64,000 nt of DNA from Salminus brasiliensis (GCF_030463535.1 NC_132891.1:6295122-6359121); one strand, 5' to 3'; shown: positions 50,530-63,411, numbered from the stretch's first letter. A program made the numbers and translations. The notes: generated from the letters alone by a model not told the origin.

Positions 50530-50613
50530 GAGGAAAAGAGAGTGAGATAAAGAGGACGACTCTGAGTCAGCATGCAGGCCAAAGAGAGCGGAGGAGTGAA
50601 CATGACAGAGAGA

Positions 50614-50666
<53 letters not shown>

Positions 50667-50735
50667 TGAGAGAGAGAAAGAGAAAGAGAAAGAGAGAGGT
50701 AGACAGAAAGAGGGAGAAGGTGAAAGAGAGGGAGC

Positions 50736-50771
<36 letters not shown>

Positions 50772-51160
50772 GAGCAAGAGTACAAAAGAAATCGAGAGGT
50801 CAAGGTTGATCTCCTAAGAGATTAAGAGAAAGAGAGAGACAAGACCAAAAAGAAAAGAGAGGGGTAAAGACAGAAATAGACTGAGAGAGGGCAAAAGAGA
50901 GAGATAGAGAGAGAGTGTGAGAGTAAACGAGAGAAAAATAGAGGGAGAGAGTAAGAGAGAGACAAAGGAAAAAGAGAGAGAGAAGAAAGAGAGATTGAGT
51001 GTAGGAGAGAGAGGAGGAGAGAGACAGAGAGAGAAAGATTATGCGAGAGATGTAAAAAAAAAAAGGGTGTAAGAGAGACAGTGCTGGAGAGAGAGAGAAG
51101 GTGTGAGAGAGCCAGAAAGATAGAGGTTAGGAGAGAGAGAGTTAGAGAAATAGAGAGGGA

Positions 51161-51213
<53 letters not shown>
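50530..51213 (+). repeat. Purine-rich GA tract with an embedded GT microsatellite
   Basis: (GT)n at about 50620-50668, then nearly 550 bp of A/G-rich sequence ending in perfect (GA)n at 51166-51212. Confidence 0.9.
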
Positions 51214-51215
<2 letters not shown>

Positions 51216-51317
51216 GCACACACCTGCTGTGTGTGATGGTTTACGTTGCGTCTGATTTAGAGGCCGTAGATTTATGACAGCAAAGAGAGAGTGTCTGGAG
51301 GCCCAAAGGAGCAGACT

Positions 51318-51518
51318 TGTGTGTGTGGATGTGTGTGTGTGTGTGTGCGTGTGTGTGGGTGAGCCTGAATGTGTCTCTGTGTTGTGTGTGTGTGTGTGTG
51401 TATGTGTGTGTATTGGGTAAAATAGTATAACATATCTGAGAGGGGGAAATTGTGTGCCTATATGTAGTTATATGCATGCGTGAGAGAACTGTGTGTGTGT
51501 CTGTCTGAGTGTGTGTGT

Positions 51519-51565
<47 letters not shown>

Positions 51566-51566
51566 T
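51318..51566 (+). repeat. Clustered GT microsatellites
   Basis: Three GT-rich runs near 51318-51358, 51380-51412 and 51489-51566. Confidence 0.9.
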
Positions 51567-51721
51567 GAGAGTCTCTGTCTCAGCTCTTGGCCGTAAACAC
51601 TGAGCTGGGAACCTCCATCTGTTTACATCAGCCATTCTTCCCAGAGCAGTCAGCAGCACTTTCGTCACTCGCAATGAACCACACACACACTCACACTCAC
51701 CCACATACACACCCACACACA

Positions 51722-52231
51722 CAGTATATGGACAAAAGTATTGGGACACCTGCTCAGTTATTGTTTCTTTTAAAATCAAGTCTCTCTTGCTTTTGTTGGA
51801 GTAACTGTCTCTACTGTCCAGGGAAGAAGGCTTTCAACAAGATTTTGGAGGAGCATTGCTGTGAGAATTTGATTGCATTCAGCAACAAGAGCATTAGTGA
51901 GGTCAGGATGTTGGATGATTTCCACCCCACCTCATCATCCCTAACTCCCTAACTGATCCCAAAAGTACTGGATGAAGCCCCAGCCATCATTCCAGAGAAC
52001 ACAGTTCCACTGCTCCACAGCTCAATGCTGGGGGGCTTTATACCTCTTTAGCCCATGGCTGGCATTAGGCAGCATGGTGCCAATAGGTTCATGTTGATCT
52101 GCTCCAGAGAGTCCTATTCTATTGGCAGTACGAGACAAGCTGTTTGCATGCACATTTGCACATCTGTTTCAGCAGTGGGTGCAACTCACAGAAGAAGAGG
52201 GGGTGTCCACAAATATTTGGACATATAGTGT
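51722..52231 (-). mobile_element. Best full-length MITE copy (about 510 bp)
   Basis: Runs CAGTATATGGACAAAAGTAT to TTTGGACATATAGTGTG with the whole interior present (GGAGTAACTGTCTCTACTG, CACTGCTCCACAGCTCAATG, CAGTACGAGACAAGC). No transposase frame. A good reference for the family. Confidence 0.85.
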
Positions 52232-52423
52232 GCATGTATAAGTGGTATGTTTTGAGCAGCAGGTAGAGCTGGATCTGTTAAACCAGGTTTCAAGGGTCAG
52301 CCCATTTCCATGGCGACGAAGGGAATGGGTGTGTCTCTCTTTGGCTGTGTTTGGACTAAGAGCGAGAGGCAATGAAGAAATGTTTATAGAGAAGACTCTC
52401 TATCTTCACAAACACCTCTCTCC

Positions 52424-52426
<3 letters not shown>

Positions 52427-52462
<36 letters not shown>

Positions 52463-52495
52463 TTCTGTCTGTCTCTCTCTCTCTCGCTCTCTCTC
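52427..52495 (+). repeat. (CT)n microsatellite
   Basis: CT repeat with TCTGTCT interruptions. Confidence 0.95.
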
Positions 52496-53100
52496 CCATT
52501 AGCTCTGTGGCTCAGATAAATAGGCTGATAATAGGAGGGAGGATCACTTGTCTTGTTGCCATGACGTCAGCTGAACCTCCAGAACCTCTAGAACGCCGGT
52601 GATGTCACACCACTTCCTGCCATCACGGTAAAGTGAGGTTTTTGTATATTTGTGCATTCGGGGTCGTTAAGTGTATCAAAGCTCATGGTGAGGACGATCT
52701 GTTCAGAGACAGGCCACGCTGTGAAATTCTGCTTTCTGACCTCGTGCAGACACCTCTGTTATTTACTCTTATTGGTCAGAGTTCTGATACTGATCATCAC
52801 TTTCTATTTATACAACGTTTGTGTTCTTACATCAAAAAAGCGATATTCATAATAATTTTGGGAATTAGGTAAATATTATTATATTAACATCTGATCTAAA
52901 TGTTTCCCATTACCTTTCCCTGCAATTTTCAAGATATTAACATTGTTCCAAATCCAGATTGTTGGGTCTGATTGTGTGATGCGTGCTCATATACAGCTTT
53001 TCGATCAGATGCACGGTTTCTGCATAGCAACAGATGTTTGCTATTTTTTACCATAGGAATGAATGGGGTTCAAAACCTTTGGCATCCTTTAAATGTCACA
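52496..53100. other. Intergenic, no gene seen
   Basis: Nothing recognised. Confidence 0.4.
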
Positions 53101-53106
53101 GTGATG

Positions 53107-53565
53107 CACCAAAAAACACCCAGCCAACCACAGCAAACACCTGAGCAACCATATGAGATGCCATATCAACCACTTGGGATATCATAGCAACTGCCTAGCA
53201 ACCACCTTGCAACACTTCTGCGACCACTAACCAACATCATGGCAACTACCTAAACTAGCATATAGTAATCACATTGCCACACTGTCAGACCCTGCTAGCG
53301 TCCACTTAGCAGCACCATAGCAACCATAGCAACCACACAGCAACTACATAGCAACCACCTGTGATACCATAGCAACCATCAAGCAACACCATAGGAACCA
53401 ATTAGCAACACCATAGCAACCACATAGTGACATTATAACAACCCCCTAGCAACACCATAGTAACCACCTGGGATACCATAGCAACTGCCTAGCAACACCA
53501 TAGCAACCACTTAGCCACGCCATAAACAATATCTAGCCACCACTTTGCAACAGTATAGGCAGCAC
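53107..53565 (+). repeat. Degenerate CCATAGCAACCAC minisatellite
   Basis: Irregular repeats of ACCATAGCAACCAC and CTAGCAACACCATAGCAA. Reverse complement of the motif at 61085-61725. Confidence 0.85.
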
Positions 53566-53572
53566 CTGGGAT

Positions 53573-53755
53573 AAAGGTAAAGGTGCAAGTATTTGTTGCT
53601 GTACAATGTACAGTGAAATGTGTCCTCTGCATTTATCCAATGCATCGCAGTGAACACACACACTAGTGTGTGTGGGCAGTGAGCAGCCAACTCCAACACC
53701 AAGGGAGGTCTCAAGCCCACTTCTCTAACCATTAGGCCCCAACTTCCCCTGACAT
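53573..53755 (-). mobile_element. Truncated SINE (same family as 29835-30117)
   Basis: AAAGGTGCAAGTATTTGTTGC and GTGTCCTCTGCATTTATCC, ending at an eroded tRNA-like head. Confidence 0.65.
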
Positions 53756-54682
53756 TAGAAACTAACCTGTAACCAGTGTAACCAATCTGTAACACTGAAT
53801 ACAACACCAGTAATTACAGGGTTACTGCAGGGTTTATACATGTGTAACAACACAGTTATCAGAGACACTTAATATAAAATAAGGGAGCAGCATGACACCA
53901 ACACATTCAGCCTATTGTTTTCATAGCTTGCCAGCTAGCTTACTTTATGTGAGCTAGCTTAACTTATTCTAGCTAGGTAACACCTCAAAATATGCTCATG
54001 GGGCCCCCTAGTGGCTTAGGGTTTCTTTGTATGTGCGCATCATACTGAGTCTCTTTATTCTTTTTGGGTTTATTTAGTAGTACTGTAACTACATGTAACT
54101 GCATACACCAGGCACTCTCCACTCTCTCTCCACTCTCTCACTCACTCTCCTTATCTCCTAAACCCCCCCTCACACACACACACACTGTGACAGTACACTG
54201 TGTAGGTTTAGGGAGGATATCAGTGGAGTATCATATTCTGTGTAGAGGCCTCAGTTATCTGTCCAATTACACAGCTGATTACCCCAACTACCAACAAGAG
54301 ACACTGTGTGTGTGTGTTACAGATGCACGTCTGTGCTTTTGGCCTCATACTCATGTCACTGAAGACGGTGTGGGTGGTGTTAGAGCCGCATTCACACAGT
54401 GATGTTGAGGTGTAGTATCATTTAGGGCAGCGCAGTAACGTGATGCAGGGATACACACTCATCATCCTGCTGAGTATCATGTTTATTAAGAAAATAAGTG
54501 TCTGATTTAGGAGTCTCCTGAGAACTAGTGCTGCATGTCTTATGGACACCTACAATCCTAAACACACATACATGCATGCACATATACACACACAGTCACA
54601 CACAGACACACACATGCACTGAGCTACTGAGATTAATGTTAGGGTTCAAATTAGGATTAGAAAATTATTCCATATAGGAATT

Positions 54683-54688
<6 letters not shown>
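53756..54688. other. Intergenic, no gene seen
   Basis: Short CA/GT runs only. Confidence 0.4.

Positions 54689-54746
<58 letters not shown>
54689..54746 (+). repeat. (AC)n(AT)n microsatellite
   Basis: AC block followed by AT block. Confidence 0.95.
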
Positions 54747-54748
<2 letters not shown>

Positions 54749-54799
54749 GCACCATTGTGTAGACACCATTGTGTAGACACATGTTTTTCATTCAACAGA

Positions 54800-55505
54800 A
54801 TACTAGGGGTGGCATGATACCACTTCATCACTTCTGATACCGATACTGCAACCTTGAGTCTGCCGATACCAACAGCAGTCCAATACCATCTTTTTCCCTC
54901 TCTAAAAAACCTTTGACAATAGGTAAATTTTGCATGATCAACTTTATGTGCTTATAAATTCTTTTTTTTTTACTTTAGGAGATTAGTCCACTTAAATATG
55001 TCTGAATTTGAGTAAATATCAGCAGAAATGAGATATTTGTAGAAATCTGACCATGTTTTCACCATAAATTTACTTCACGCCTACAATTGGAGTTGTTGCT
55101 TGTCTATCAAATCTTGACATTTTTGAAAGACACTTCTTTAGTGTGAGTTTAGTTTTATTATTTCTATATCTTAATATTATTTACATGAAGATCAAATGTC
55201 CAGATGTTTAAATATATAAAAAAGACAAAGAATTTCATGGAGTGTTTTCACTTTCTTATATGTCTGTAAATCTCTGTCACGTAAGAGGCCTTGAATCTCC
55301 ATATTTACATTTTTGCCATTTTCATTTTTTTGATATAATGTGAATTGACCGCTGTTCTTTATATTGTTTCAATAGTTTCATGATGAATGGACCAATAGCT
55401 GTAAAATATAAAATATTTTTACATTGACTTCCATTGAAAGTTAATAAAGTTTTCCCTTTTCTGTAAGATGACATTTTGGAGACTGCAAGTATAAACAACA
55501 TATTA
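54800..55505. repeat. Low-confidence dispersed repeat region
   Basis: Begins AGGGGTGGCATGATACCAC and includes ACATTGACTTCCATTGAAAG, both resembling common fish repeats. Boundaries not resolved. A related piece (GTGGAAGTCAATGTGAAAAAG) lies near 62391. Confidence 0.35.
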
Positions 55506-55508
55506 ATA

Positions 55509-55720
55509 CACTGATGAGCCAAAATATTATATTACTCACAGACAAAGTAAAAATGCTCATCCTTGGTTCTCAGAGTTTGGATGTGAAAGAGGTCGGAATG
55601 AAGAAGACCCAAGCAACCAGTCAAATCCTAATGGTGAGATGACTGGGTGAGAACATCCCCAAAAGGACAAAAGATTGTAAGGTGGACCTGGTCAGCAACA
55701 GTGAGTACTTACTAACTAAC
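55509..55720. repeat. GGAGATGTTCTGACCC family, inverted copy
   Basis: Starts CACTGATGAGCCAAAATATTA (expected terminal repeat) and contains GACTGGGTGAGAACATCCCC, the reverse complement of the family core. Confidence 0.6.
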
Positions 55721-56339
55721 AGCAGAACTATTTCATGATTCATTTCATGATTCAAATCAATGGAGCATGTTTCAGGAACGCGGTTCTTCATGGAGAATTG
55801 ACTCCATATCCTGACACAGTTCAGAAATAAGTTTGTGTGTGTGTGTGTGTGTGTGCATGTATAAGGAGTTCAGGAAGCATACTTTGACAAGTGGACTCCA
55901 ACCCCCAACTCCTTCCATGTTCTACTCTTCCAGAAGAAGGAGGTGTCTGTGAAGGGTTGTTGGACATGAGAAATATCTTTTTACATTTTTGAATGGCTAT
56001 TTCTGGTGACTGTCCCAGTAAATGACCTTTATTAAAGGTCGTTCAGACGTTCACGTAGTGTGTGTGTGTGTGTGTGTAAAAGCTGATCTGAAGGAGTCAG
56101 CCAGGGGTTGTTAGTCATCAGGGGAATAGGATTCCCAGAAAAAGGCTCTTCATCATCACCATGGCGGCGCTCATTAGTAACCATAACGAGGGACAAGCTT
56201 TAGCTTATAAACTTAACGAGCTCAGAGCAACTCCTCACAACAACAAATCACTGCTCCAACCTGAGGACCTTCATAAACTCCCAACAAACACCAACACCAG
56301 AGAAGAGGTCTCTGGGGTTTCTCTTCTTACTTTCTCTCT
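55721..56339. other. Intergenic, no gene seen
   Basis: Short (GT)n at about 55831-55853 and 56058-56076. Confidence 0.4.
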
Positions 56340-56922
56340 TTCATAGTTTTTAGTTCTCTCCTTCTTTCTTCTTTTTTCTTTTTTCTTCTTTTATTCTTAC
56401 TTTTTATTCTCTTTTTTTCTTCCTTTCTTTCTTCCTTCCTACCTTTCTGTCTTTCTGTGTTCTTTTCTTTTATCTTTCTTTCTTTTTTATTGCCTTTCTT
56501 TCTTATTTCTTTCTTTTATACTTAAATTTTATTCTCTTTCTTTCTCTCTTTCTTTCTTTCTCTCTTTCTTTCTCTCTTTCTTTCTTTCTTTCTCTCTTTC
56601 TCTCTTTCTTTCTTTCTCTCTTTCTTTCTTTCTTTCTTTCTCTCTTTCTTTCTCTCTTTCTTTCTTTCTCTCTTTCTCTCTTTCTTTCTTTCTCTCTTTC
56701 TTTCTTTCTCTCTTTCATTCTCTCTTTCTTTCTTTCTCTCTTTCTCTCTTTCTCTCTTTCTTTCTTTCTTTCTCTCTTTCATTCTCTCTTTCTTTCTTTC
56801 TTTCTTTCTCTCTTTCTCTCTTTCTCTCTTTCTTTCTTTCTTTCTCTCTTTCTTTCTTTCTTCCTTTCTCTCTTTCTTTCTTTCTCTCTTTCTTTCTTTC
56901 TTTCTTTCTTTCTCTCTTTCTC

Positions 56923-56961
<39 letters not shown>

Positions 56962-57530
56962 CTCTCTTCTTTCTCTCTTTCTTTCTCTCTTTCTTTCTTT
57001 CTTTCTTTCTTTCTTCATTTCTCTCTTTTTTTCTTTCTTTCTCTCTTTCTCTCTTTCTTTCTTTCTTTCTTTCTTTCTTTCACTCTTTCTTTCTTTCTTT
57101 CTTTCTCTCTTTCTTTCTCTCTTTCTTTCTTTCTTTCTTTCTTCCTTTCTCTCTTTCTTTCTTTCTTTCTCTCTTTCTCTCTTTCTTTCTTTCTTTCTTT
57201 CTTTTTTTCTTTCTTTCTCTCTTTCTCTCTTTCTTTCTTTCTTTCTTTCTTTCACTCTTTCTTTCTTTCTTTCTTTCTTTCACTCTTTCTTTCTTTCTTT
57301 CTTTCTTTCTCTCTTTCTTTCTCTCTTTCTTTCTTTCTTCCTTTCTCTCTTTCTTTCTTTCTTTCTCTCTTTCTCTCTTTCTTTCTTTCTTTCTTTCTTT
57401 CACTCTTTCTTTCTTTCTTTCTTTCACTCTTTCTTTCTTTCTTTCTTTCTTTTTTCTCTCTTTCTCTCTTTCTTTCTTTCTTTCTTTCACTCTTTCTTTC
57501 TCTCTTTCTTTCTTTCTTTCTTTCTCCTTC
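56340..57530 (+). repeat. Long (CTTT)n/(CTCTTT)n tract
   Basis: About 1.2 kb of C/T sequence, from about 56540 an array of TTTC and TTTCTC units with rare interruptions (CATTC, CACTC, CCTTC) that recur in blocks. Lys/Glu/Arg open frames on the other strand are artefacts. Confidence 0.95.
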
Positions 57531-57807
57531 CTTGACTGTAGTACTGACCCTAGTGTAGCACCTCATTCTTGAACTCCTATTTCATAGTTTGGGTGATCCC
57601 TCTGTGTGTGTGTGTGTATCCTCTCACATGTTGTTTGCTTCTGTCTATTGGTGATAAATCAGTGGAATTAACTGTGTTTATACTCATACTTGCCCATCAA
57701 AGACGAGGCAGTATCAATAAAAGTTAAAAGGAGCGCATTCCCCTGATAACTTCATTTTTATCTATCCCCAGTGAAAATATCAGACTGATTTGTTTTTGTT
57801 TGTGTAT

Positions 57808-57864
<57 letters not shown>

Positions 57865-58333
57865 TGTGCGTGGGGGTGTGTGAGAGACTCCACAGTCCCC
57901 ACAGTTCATGCAGCACTAGAGCACACAGCTAAAGCAGTGTGCTGTGTTCATTCTCAGAGGCTGTGTGGAGGGAAGCCTGTTTTGATTTAGAAGGCTCTCA
58001 TAGCTGCAGCCAAACCCCTCCATTTCACTGTAACTCAATTTACCCTCGCCCTACACAGCGGGATAATCAGCCCTCACCCCTCCCACAACTCTCAACTATC
58101 ATCACTTCAGGCAATGTCTTATTTCAGAAGGAAAAATGGTCAATCATAAAAACCTGAGCCCCTTTGACAACAACCAAACTTTGATGGATGGGTCACAACA
58201 TCTCCACAACATCAGGCAGGTCAGGTTTTTTTTTTTTTTTTTTCGTATGCAGCGATCACTACCAATCAAAAGTGGTCCAAGAAAGGCCGTACCTCACAAC
58301 TTACAGGACTTACATCTCGATATATAAATAGAT
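57531..58333. other. Intergenic with (GT)n at 57810-57862
   Basis: Perfect GT run and a poly-T at about 58226-58243; no gene seen. Confidence 0.5.
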
Positions 58334-58690
58334 TCACTATATGTCCAAATGTTAGTGGACACCGTTTCTAATGAATGCTAGGTTACTTTAAGCTGCACCC
58401 ATTGCTGACACATGTAGAAATACACACACAGCTTGTCTAGTCACTGTAGAGAAGTATTGCCAATAGAATAGGACTCTGTCTCTGGAGCAGATAAACCTGA
58501 ACCTATTGTCTGATGCCAGGCGTGGGCTAGAGGGGTATAAAGCCCCCCAGCATTGAGCTGTGGAGCAGTGGAAGAACTGTGTTCTCTGGAATGATGGTGG
58601 TGCTCCATCCTATACTTTGGAGATGTACTGTGTTGCTGAATGCAATCAAATCCTCACAGCAATGCTCCAAAATCTAGTAGATCTAGTGTT
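58334..58690 (+). mobile_element. MITE copy lacking its right end
   Basis: CACTATATGTCCAAATGTTAG to TCCAAAATCTAGTAGATC. Confidence 0.75.
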
Positions 58691-58759
58691 CTTTTTTTCT
58701 GCTTCTTTTAAAGACAATGAGCTTTTACATGGTCATTTTCCTTTCCTTTCCTTTTTTGG

Positions 58760-58797
<38 letters not shown>

Positions 58798-58903
58798 GAG
58801 TGGGTGGGTGAGAGGAATGGATTAACTAATAGTTACGGGTGCAGCTGTGTGTTCATGAGTGAGTGAATGTATGCATTAACCCTGGTCTAACATGCATGTG
58901 TGA

Positions 58904-58939
<36 letters not shown>

Positions 58940-59794
58940 ATGATGGATGAGAGACTGTAAGTGAAGAGGCTCAGAGAAGAGTGTGTGTGGGTTTATTATC
59001 TTTAATTATGAGGAAGAGAGATAAGGACCACCATACTGCCATTAAAGTGATGGATTGTACACACACATACACACACACACACACACGGTCACACACACAC
59101 AGACATGCACCTTAGCACCATGCTATGCTCCTCTACTCCTCATACATATCCATTTTTATTACCCCAAACTTCTCTCTCATGTTTGCATATTTACATAAGC
59201 ATCATGTAACCCTTTCAAGTCTGGAGGTATTACCTCACTGTATTTGTGATGTCATAAAAAACAACAGTGCATGTACATGTGACCTCCTATCTAGCCTACA
59301 GCCGTTTAGCTCGTCTCACTGTGAATGTTGTGAGTGTATCAGCCTGGACTGCCTTGTGTATGTAATACAATACATGGCTGCCAATCAGAACAGAGCTCAT
59401 TTACATATATTGGTCTTAAAGGCACAGTAATAAAAATAACTTGTTTACTTTCAAAGCTGTATTATGCCAGATGTGGTATTTCTTGCTCCTGGGCTTCCCC
59501 TACAGTCCGGAAATGTAATTTGCACATTGAGCACCACGAAAAGACACGCTTTTCACATGCATTTCGGGACAAGCTGAGAGATACCAAACCATCACTGAAG
59601 GTGAGAGAAGCATGTGGAGTGAGGCGGTAGAGTAACTCTACAGGATTTTACACGAATTCATCTTGGGTTACACAGCATTACCTAGTTCTCGCGAGCGTTT
59701 TCCTGGTATCTTCTCCAAAGTTCCAAAGTGCAGTCCAAGCAGCATTCCAAGTCTGGAGTAGGAATCATAGAGGTGCTATTCTCCCTGTTACCCT
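58691..59794. other. Intergenic with GT/CA microsatellites
   Basis: (GT)n at 58762-58796 and 58906-58938, (CA)n near 59060-59098. No gene seen. Confidence 0.5.
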
Positions 59795-60110
59795 CAGTGG
59801 GCCATTAGCATACTGACCACTGCATACCAGGAACACCCCACAAGACCTGCCTGATGTTTTGGAGATGTTCTGACCCAGTCAGTCGTCTAGCCATCACAAT
59901 TTGCCTCTAGTCAAAGTGTCTCAGATTCTTATGCTTGCCTATTTGTCCTGCTTTTAACACCTCCATCACCTTCAAGAACTGACTGTTCACTTGCTGTCTG
60001 ATATATCCACACCTTGTCACTGTAGATAGTCAATGTTTTTTACTACCTGGTTTTATTTACTTTTTTACTAGTTTTTACTGGTTTTAATGTTATGGCTGAT
60101 TGCTGTAAAT
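59795..60110. repeat. GGAGATGTTCTGACCC family, copy 4
   Basis: CCACAAGACCTGCCTGATG, GGAGATGTTCTGACCCAGTC and end TTAATGTTATGGCTGATTGC. Confidence 0.65.
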
Positions 60111-60239
60111 ACACATTTTGGTAATAACTACTGCAAAAACAATTACTCCACCAAACAGTGTAGTTCATGAACATTAGACAATGGCTGCCAAACAACATCA
60201 TTGTTAAAATGTTGCATTAATACAGAATTCAGGTCTGAC

Positions 60240-60575
60240 ACTACACGTCCAAAAGTGACGTAAAGAGTGGGATGCTCAGGAGCAGCAACACATGAGCCTA
60301 ATGTCATCCTACCCAAAGCCAAGCATCAGCTAGAGGGGTATAAAGCCCCTCAGTGGTGGGGTGTAGAGCAGTGGAGCAGAACTGTGTTGTCTGGAGTGAT
60401 AAAGCATCTTCCAGTGCCTTTGAGATGAGTTCCAAATCCAAAACGTTCAGCCAACATTAGTGCTTTAACTCACTAATGGTCTTGTGGCTGAATGCAATCA
60501 AATCTTCAAAGTGATGTCCCAACATCTTTGTAAAGCCTTTTTAGACGATTAGAGACTGTTAAAGCAGCAAGGGGG
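60240..60575 (+). mobile_element. MITE copy, diverged subfamily
   Basis: CTACACGTCCAAAAGTGACG through AAGCATCAGCTAGAGGGG to TTAGAGACTGTTAAAG. Confidence 0.6.
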
Positions 60576-60711
60576 CAAGATGAGACAAACTCTATATTAA
60601 TGCTCATGATTTTTGAAGATTATGAAGGGATTTCGCAGTGTTTTGTACCTGAGGCCCAACACAGAGATAGACTGGGAACATAATGAGCATGGCTACCATC
60701 CAGTTATCTTT

Positions 60712-60883
60712 GTGTGTGTGTGTGTGTGTGTGTGTTCATGTGCATGCTCTAGGGAATTCCTCTGCTTGTGTGATCTGAATGATCTCTGAAGTTCGGCTTC
60801 ATTCATCAGCAGACGAGCTGTGTTTAGAGAGAGAGGGGATGAAAGGGCCTCATAGGAAGCAAAGGGAAATGTATAAGGTGTGT

Positions 60884-60923
<40 letters not shown>
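60712..60923 (+). repeat. Two GT microsatellites
   Basis: 60712-60735 and 60879-60923. Confidence 0.9.
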
Positions 60924-60927
<4 letters not shown>

Positions 60928-61084
60928 GGTGGAGTGGAAAAAAAGTGGACCAAATGGCTTTTACCTGATTGGTTGTAACGTGAAGACAGTTCCATCAGCT
61001 GGACGAATGTAAAATGTGGTGAAGTGAACATCAGAGATCAGCCTTGTGTACATAGTCATTATTTCCACAGGGAGTGGAAGAGTG

Positions 61085-61725
61085 GTCACAAGTTAAAAAA
61101 ACAGTGGTTGTTATGGTATATCTGGTGGTTGCTATGGTATGGTGTTGCTAGATAGTTGCTATGGTGTGTCTAGGTGGTTGCTATGGTGTTGCAAAGTGGT
61201 TGCAAGATAAGTGATATAGTGTTAGGTGGTTGCTATGGTGTTGCAAAGTGGTTGCAAGATAAGTGATATAGTTTTAGGTGGTTGCCATGGTATCGCAAAG
61301 TGGTTGCAAGATAAGTGATGTAGTTTTAGATGGTTGCTATGATGTTGCAGAGTGATTAAAGATGAGTGATATAGTTTTAGGTGGTTGCTATGGTGTTGCA
61401 AAGCAGTTGCAAGATGAGCGCTATAGTGTTGTGTTGTTAGATTGGTTGCTTTGGTGTTTCTAGGTGGTTGCTATGGTGTTGCAGTGTGGTTGCAAGATGA
61501 GTGCTAAAGTGTTGTTAGGTGGTTGCTATGGTGTTGCAGAGTGGTTGCAAGATAAGTGATATAGTTTTAGGTGGTTGCTATGGAGTTGCAAAGTGGTTGC
61601 AACTTAAGTGATATAGGTTTAGGTGGTTGCTTTGGAGTTGCAAAGCGGTTGCAAGATAAGTGATATAGTGTTGTTAGGTGGTTGCTATGGTGTTGCAAAG
61701 TGGTTGCAAGATGATTGCTTTAGTG
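61085..61725 (+). repeat. GGTTGCTATGGTGTTGC minisatellite
   Basis: Repeats of TAGGTGGTTGCTATGGTG then TTGCAAAGTGGTTGCAAGAT, with unit lengths mostly about 55-60 bp. Inverse strand of the array at 53107-53565. Confidence 0.85.
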
Positions 61726-62448
61726 CTCTAATTCTAGTATTTTCCAAAGGTTGCTCACGAAGACCTTGGCAGCATCAATATGGAGCTTGTTTACCTGAGC
61801 AGCATTTCTCTCCAGTTTCTGAACATCTCTGTTGGCTTTTCCAACCATTTGATGTTTGCTGAACTTATTTCACTAATGTTTTGACTTTTTCGTGGGACCT
61901 TAAAACAATGCAGAGCCCCCTGAGCTGTGGCATAGTTCAGCCAGACTGCACTAATCTGGTGAAGTGAAGATGACTCTGAAAATCATGAAACACCTGGAAG
62001 AAATGTAGCAGGCTTGGCAAATTCAACCCTGCGGCTGAGAGTGAGTGAGTGAGAGAGAGAGAGAGAGAGAGAAGGAGGGAGGGAGGGAGGGAGGAGATTT
62101 GAATGTGTGTATAAAGGGTGCAGATAGCCCTCTGAACACACACACACACACATGCACACTTAACACTGTTGCTGACAGACAGTAAATAAATGATCGCTGT
62201 TGTTAGTTGATGAAGAGAGAGAGTCAAATACAGATTCAGATACAGATTCATTTGTATTTGCATTTGTGTTTAGGTCTGCAGGATTTAGGTGTGCTAGTAT
62301 GTAAATTAATTGTATTAAGTCACGCAATGGATAACCTTGTATCTCCAAAATCGCAATTTTACAGGAGAAGGAAAAAGCTTTTTAACTCTCAGTGGAAGTC
62401 AATGTGAAAAAGTGATTTTGGAGCATTTCTATTGCTACAGTCATCCTT
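61726..62448. other. Intergenic, no gene seen
   Basis: Short GA/GGAG and CA runs at about 62050-62090 and 62138-62152. Part near 62335-62440 resembles a dispersed repeat. Confidence 0.4.
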
Positions 62449-62478
62449 GGGGCAGTGGTGGCTCAGCGGTTAGAGGAC
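62449..62478 (+). mobile_element. SINE head fragment
   Basis: GGGGCAGTGGTGGCTCAGCG then GTTAGAG matches the A-box region of the SINE at 29835-30117; the rest is missing. Confidence 0.6.
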
Positions 62479-62568
62479 AGGAAAAAGGGATCTAGAAATA
62501 TTTGGTCAGTGACAGTGATCATAAACTGAATTGTACTGAGAGCTAGAACTTAACTAAGAGAGAGTGTG

Positions 62569-62570
<2 letters not shown>

Positions 62571-62629
<59 letters not shown>
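62571..62629 (+). repeat. (GA)n microsatellite
   Basis: About 28 GA units. Confidence 0.95.
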
Positions 62630-62633
<4 letters not shown>

Positions 62634-63411
62634 ATGTCTTTAAGTGTGTATTTGTGTACATAATGAGTTGCGGCAGTGACTGATAAGTGCTTACCTCAAC
62701 ACCTCGTTTAACTATCCCTACACCCCCCCCCCCCCCTTTAAGATCCTCACAGACACTAGGGACCATTCCTTCTCCTCTGTGTTCCTTCCTTCCTGTAGAA
62801 ACATGGTTCTGAAGGCTTTACTCCCCCACTCTGAGACAGATGATGTCCCCCGTATCACAGTTACAACCCCGTTACACCAGATCTGATCTCTCCCTCTTTG
62901 CATTTAATAGAACGAGAAGTTGGTGTGTTTGAAAACATTCTGTGGAGAGGAATGACCTTTTGTTCTTGTCTTGACGTGATGGAGCTATGAAGCCCAGAGC
63001 TGGGGAGGATGGAACGCTTGGAGTGAGAAGGATTGTGTTGGTGAACAGCGTGTTTGAGAAGGGAGAGAGTGTGTTTATATTTGCACATTTTCAGGAGAAA
63101 TATGTCTGGAGTTCATAGAAAAAATACTGAAAAAAAAACCACAGAGTTAAGAGTTGACCTACAGGACCAACAACCAACAGCTCCCTTGTAAGGAATAAGA
63201 CTAGGGTTAAATTTAGACTTAAAGTGATTCAAAAAACGTTTTATACGTAGGGTTGGTTTTCCAGTCAAGATTGAAGCCTAGTCCCAGGCTAAATCACTGT
63301 CCACAACCCTTATGTACTTCAGCACTCTCCAAAAATCAAACACCTTCATTTACTTCATTGTGTGGCGCACATTTTAACATGTTCAACATGGACTAGATGG
63401 GTTCTAGGTGG
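62630..63411. other. Intergenic, no gene seen
   Basis: Poly-C near 62723-62736; otherwise nothing recognised. Confidence 0.4.

Noticed and set aside
50472..51223. Leu/Ser-rich minus-strand frames and Glu/Arg-rich plus-strand frames
   Set aside because: Arise from (GA)n and (GT)n repeats.
56503..57566. Series of Lys/Glu/Arg open frames on the minus strand
   Set aside because: Translation of the GAAA/GAGA strand of a microsatellite; no gene signals.
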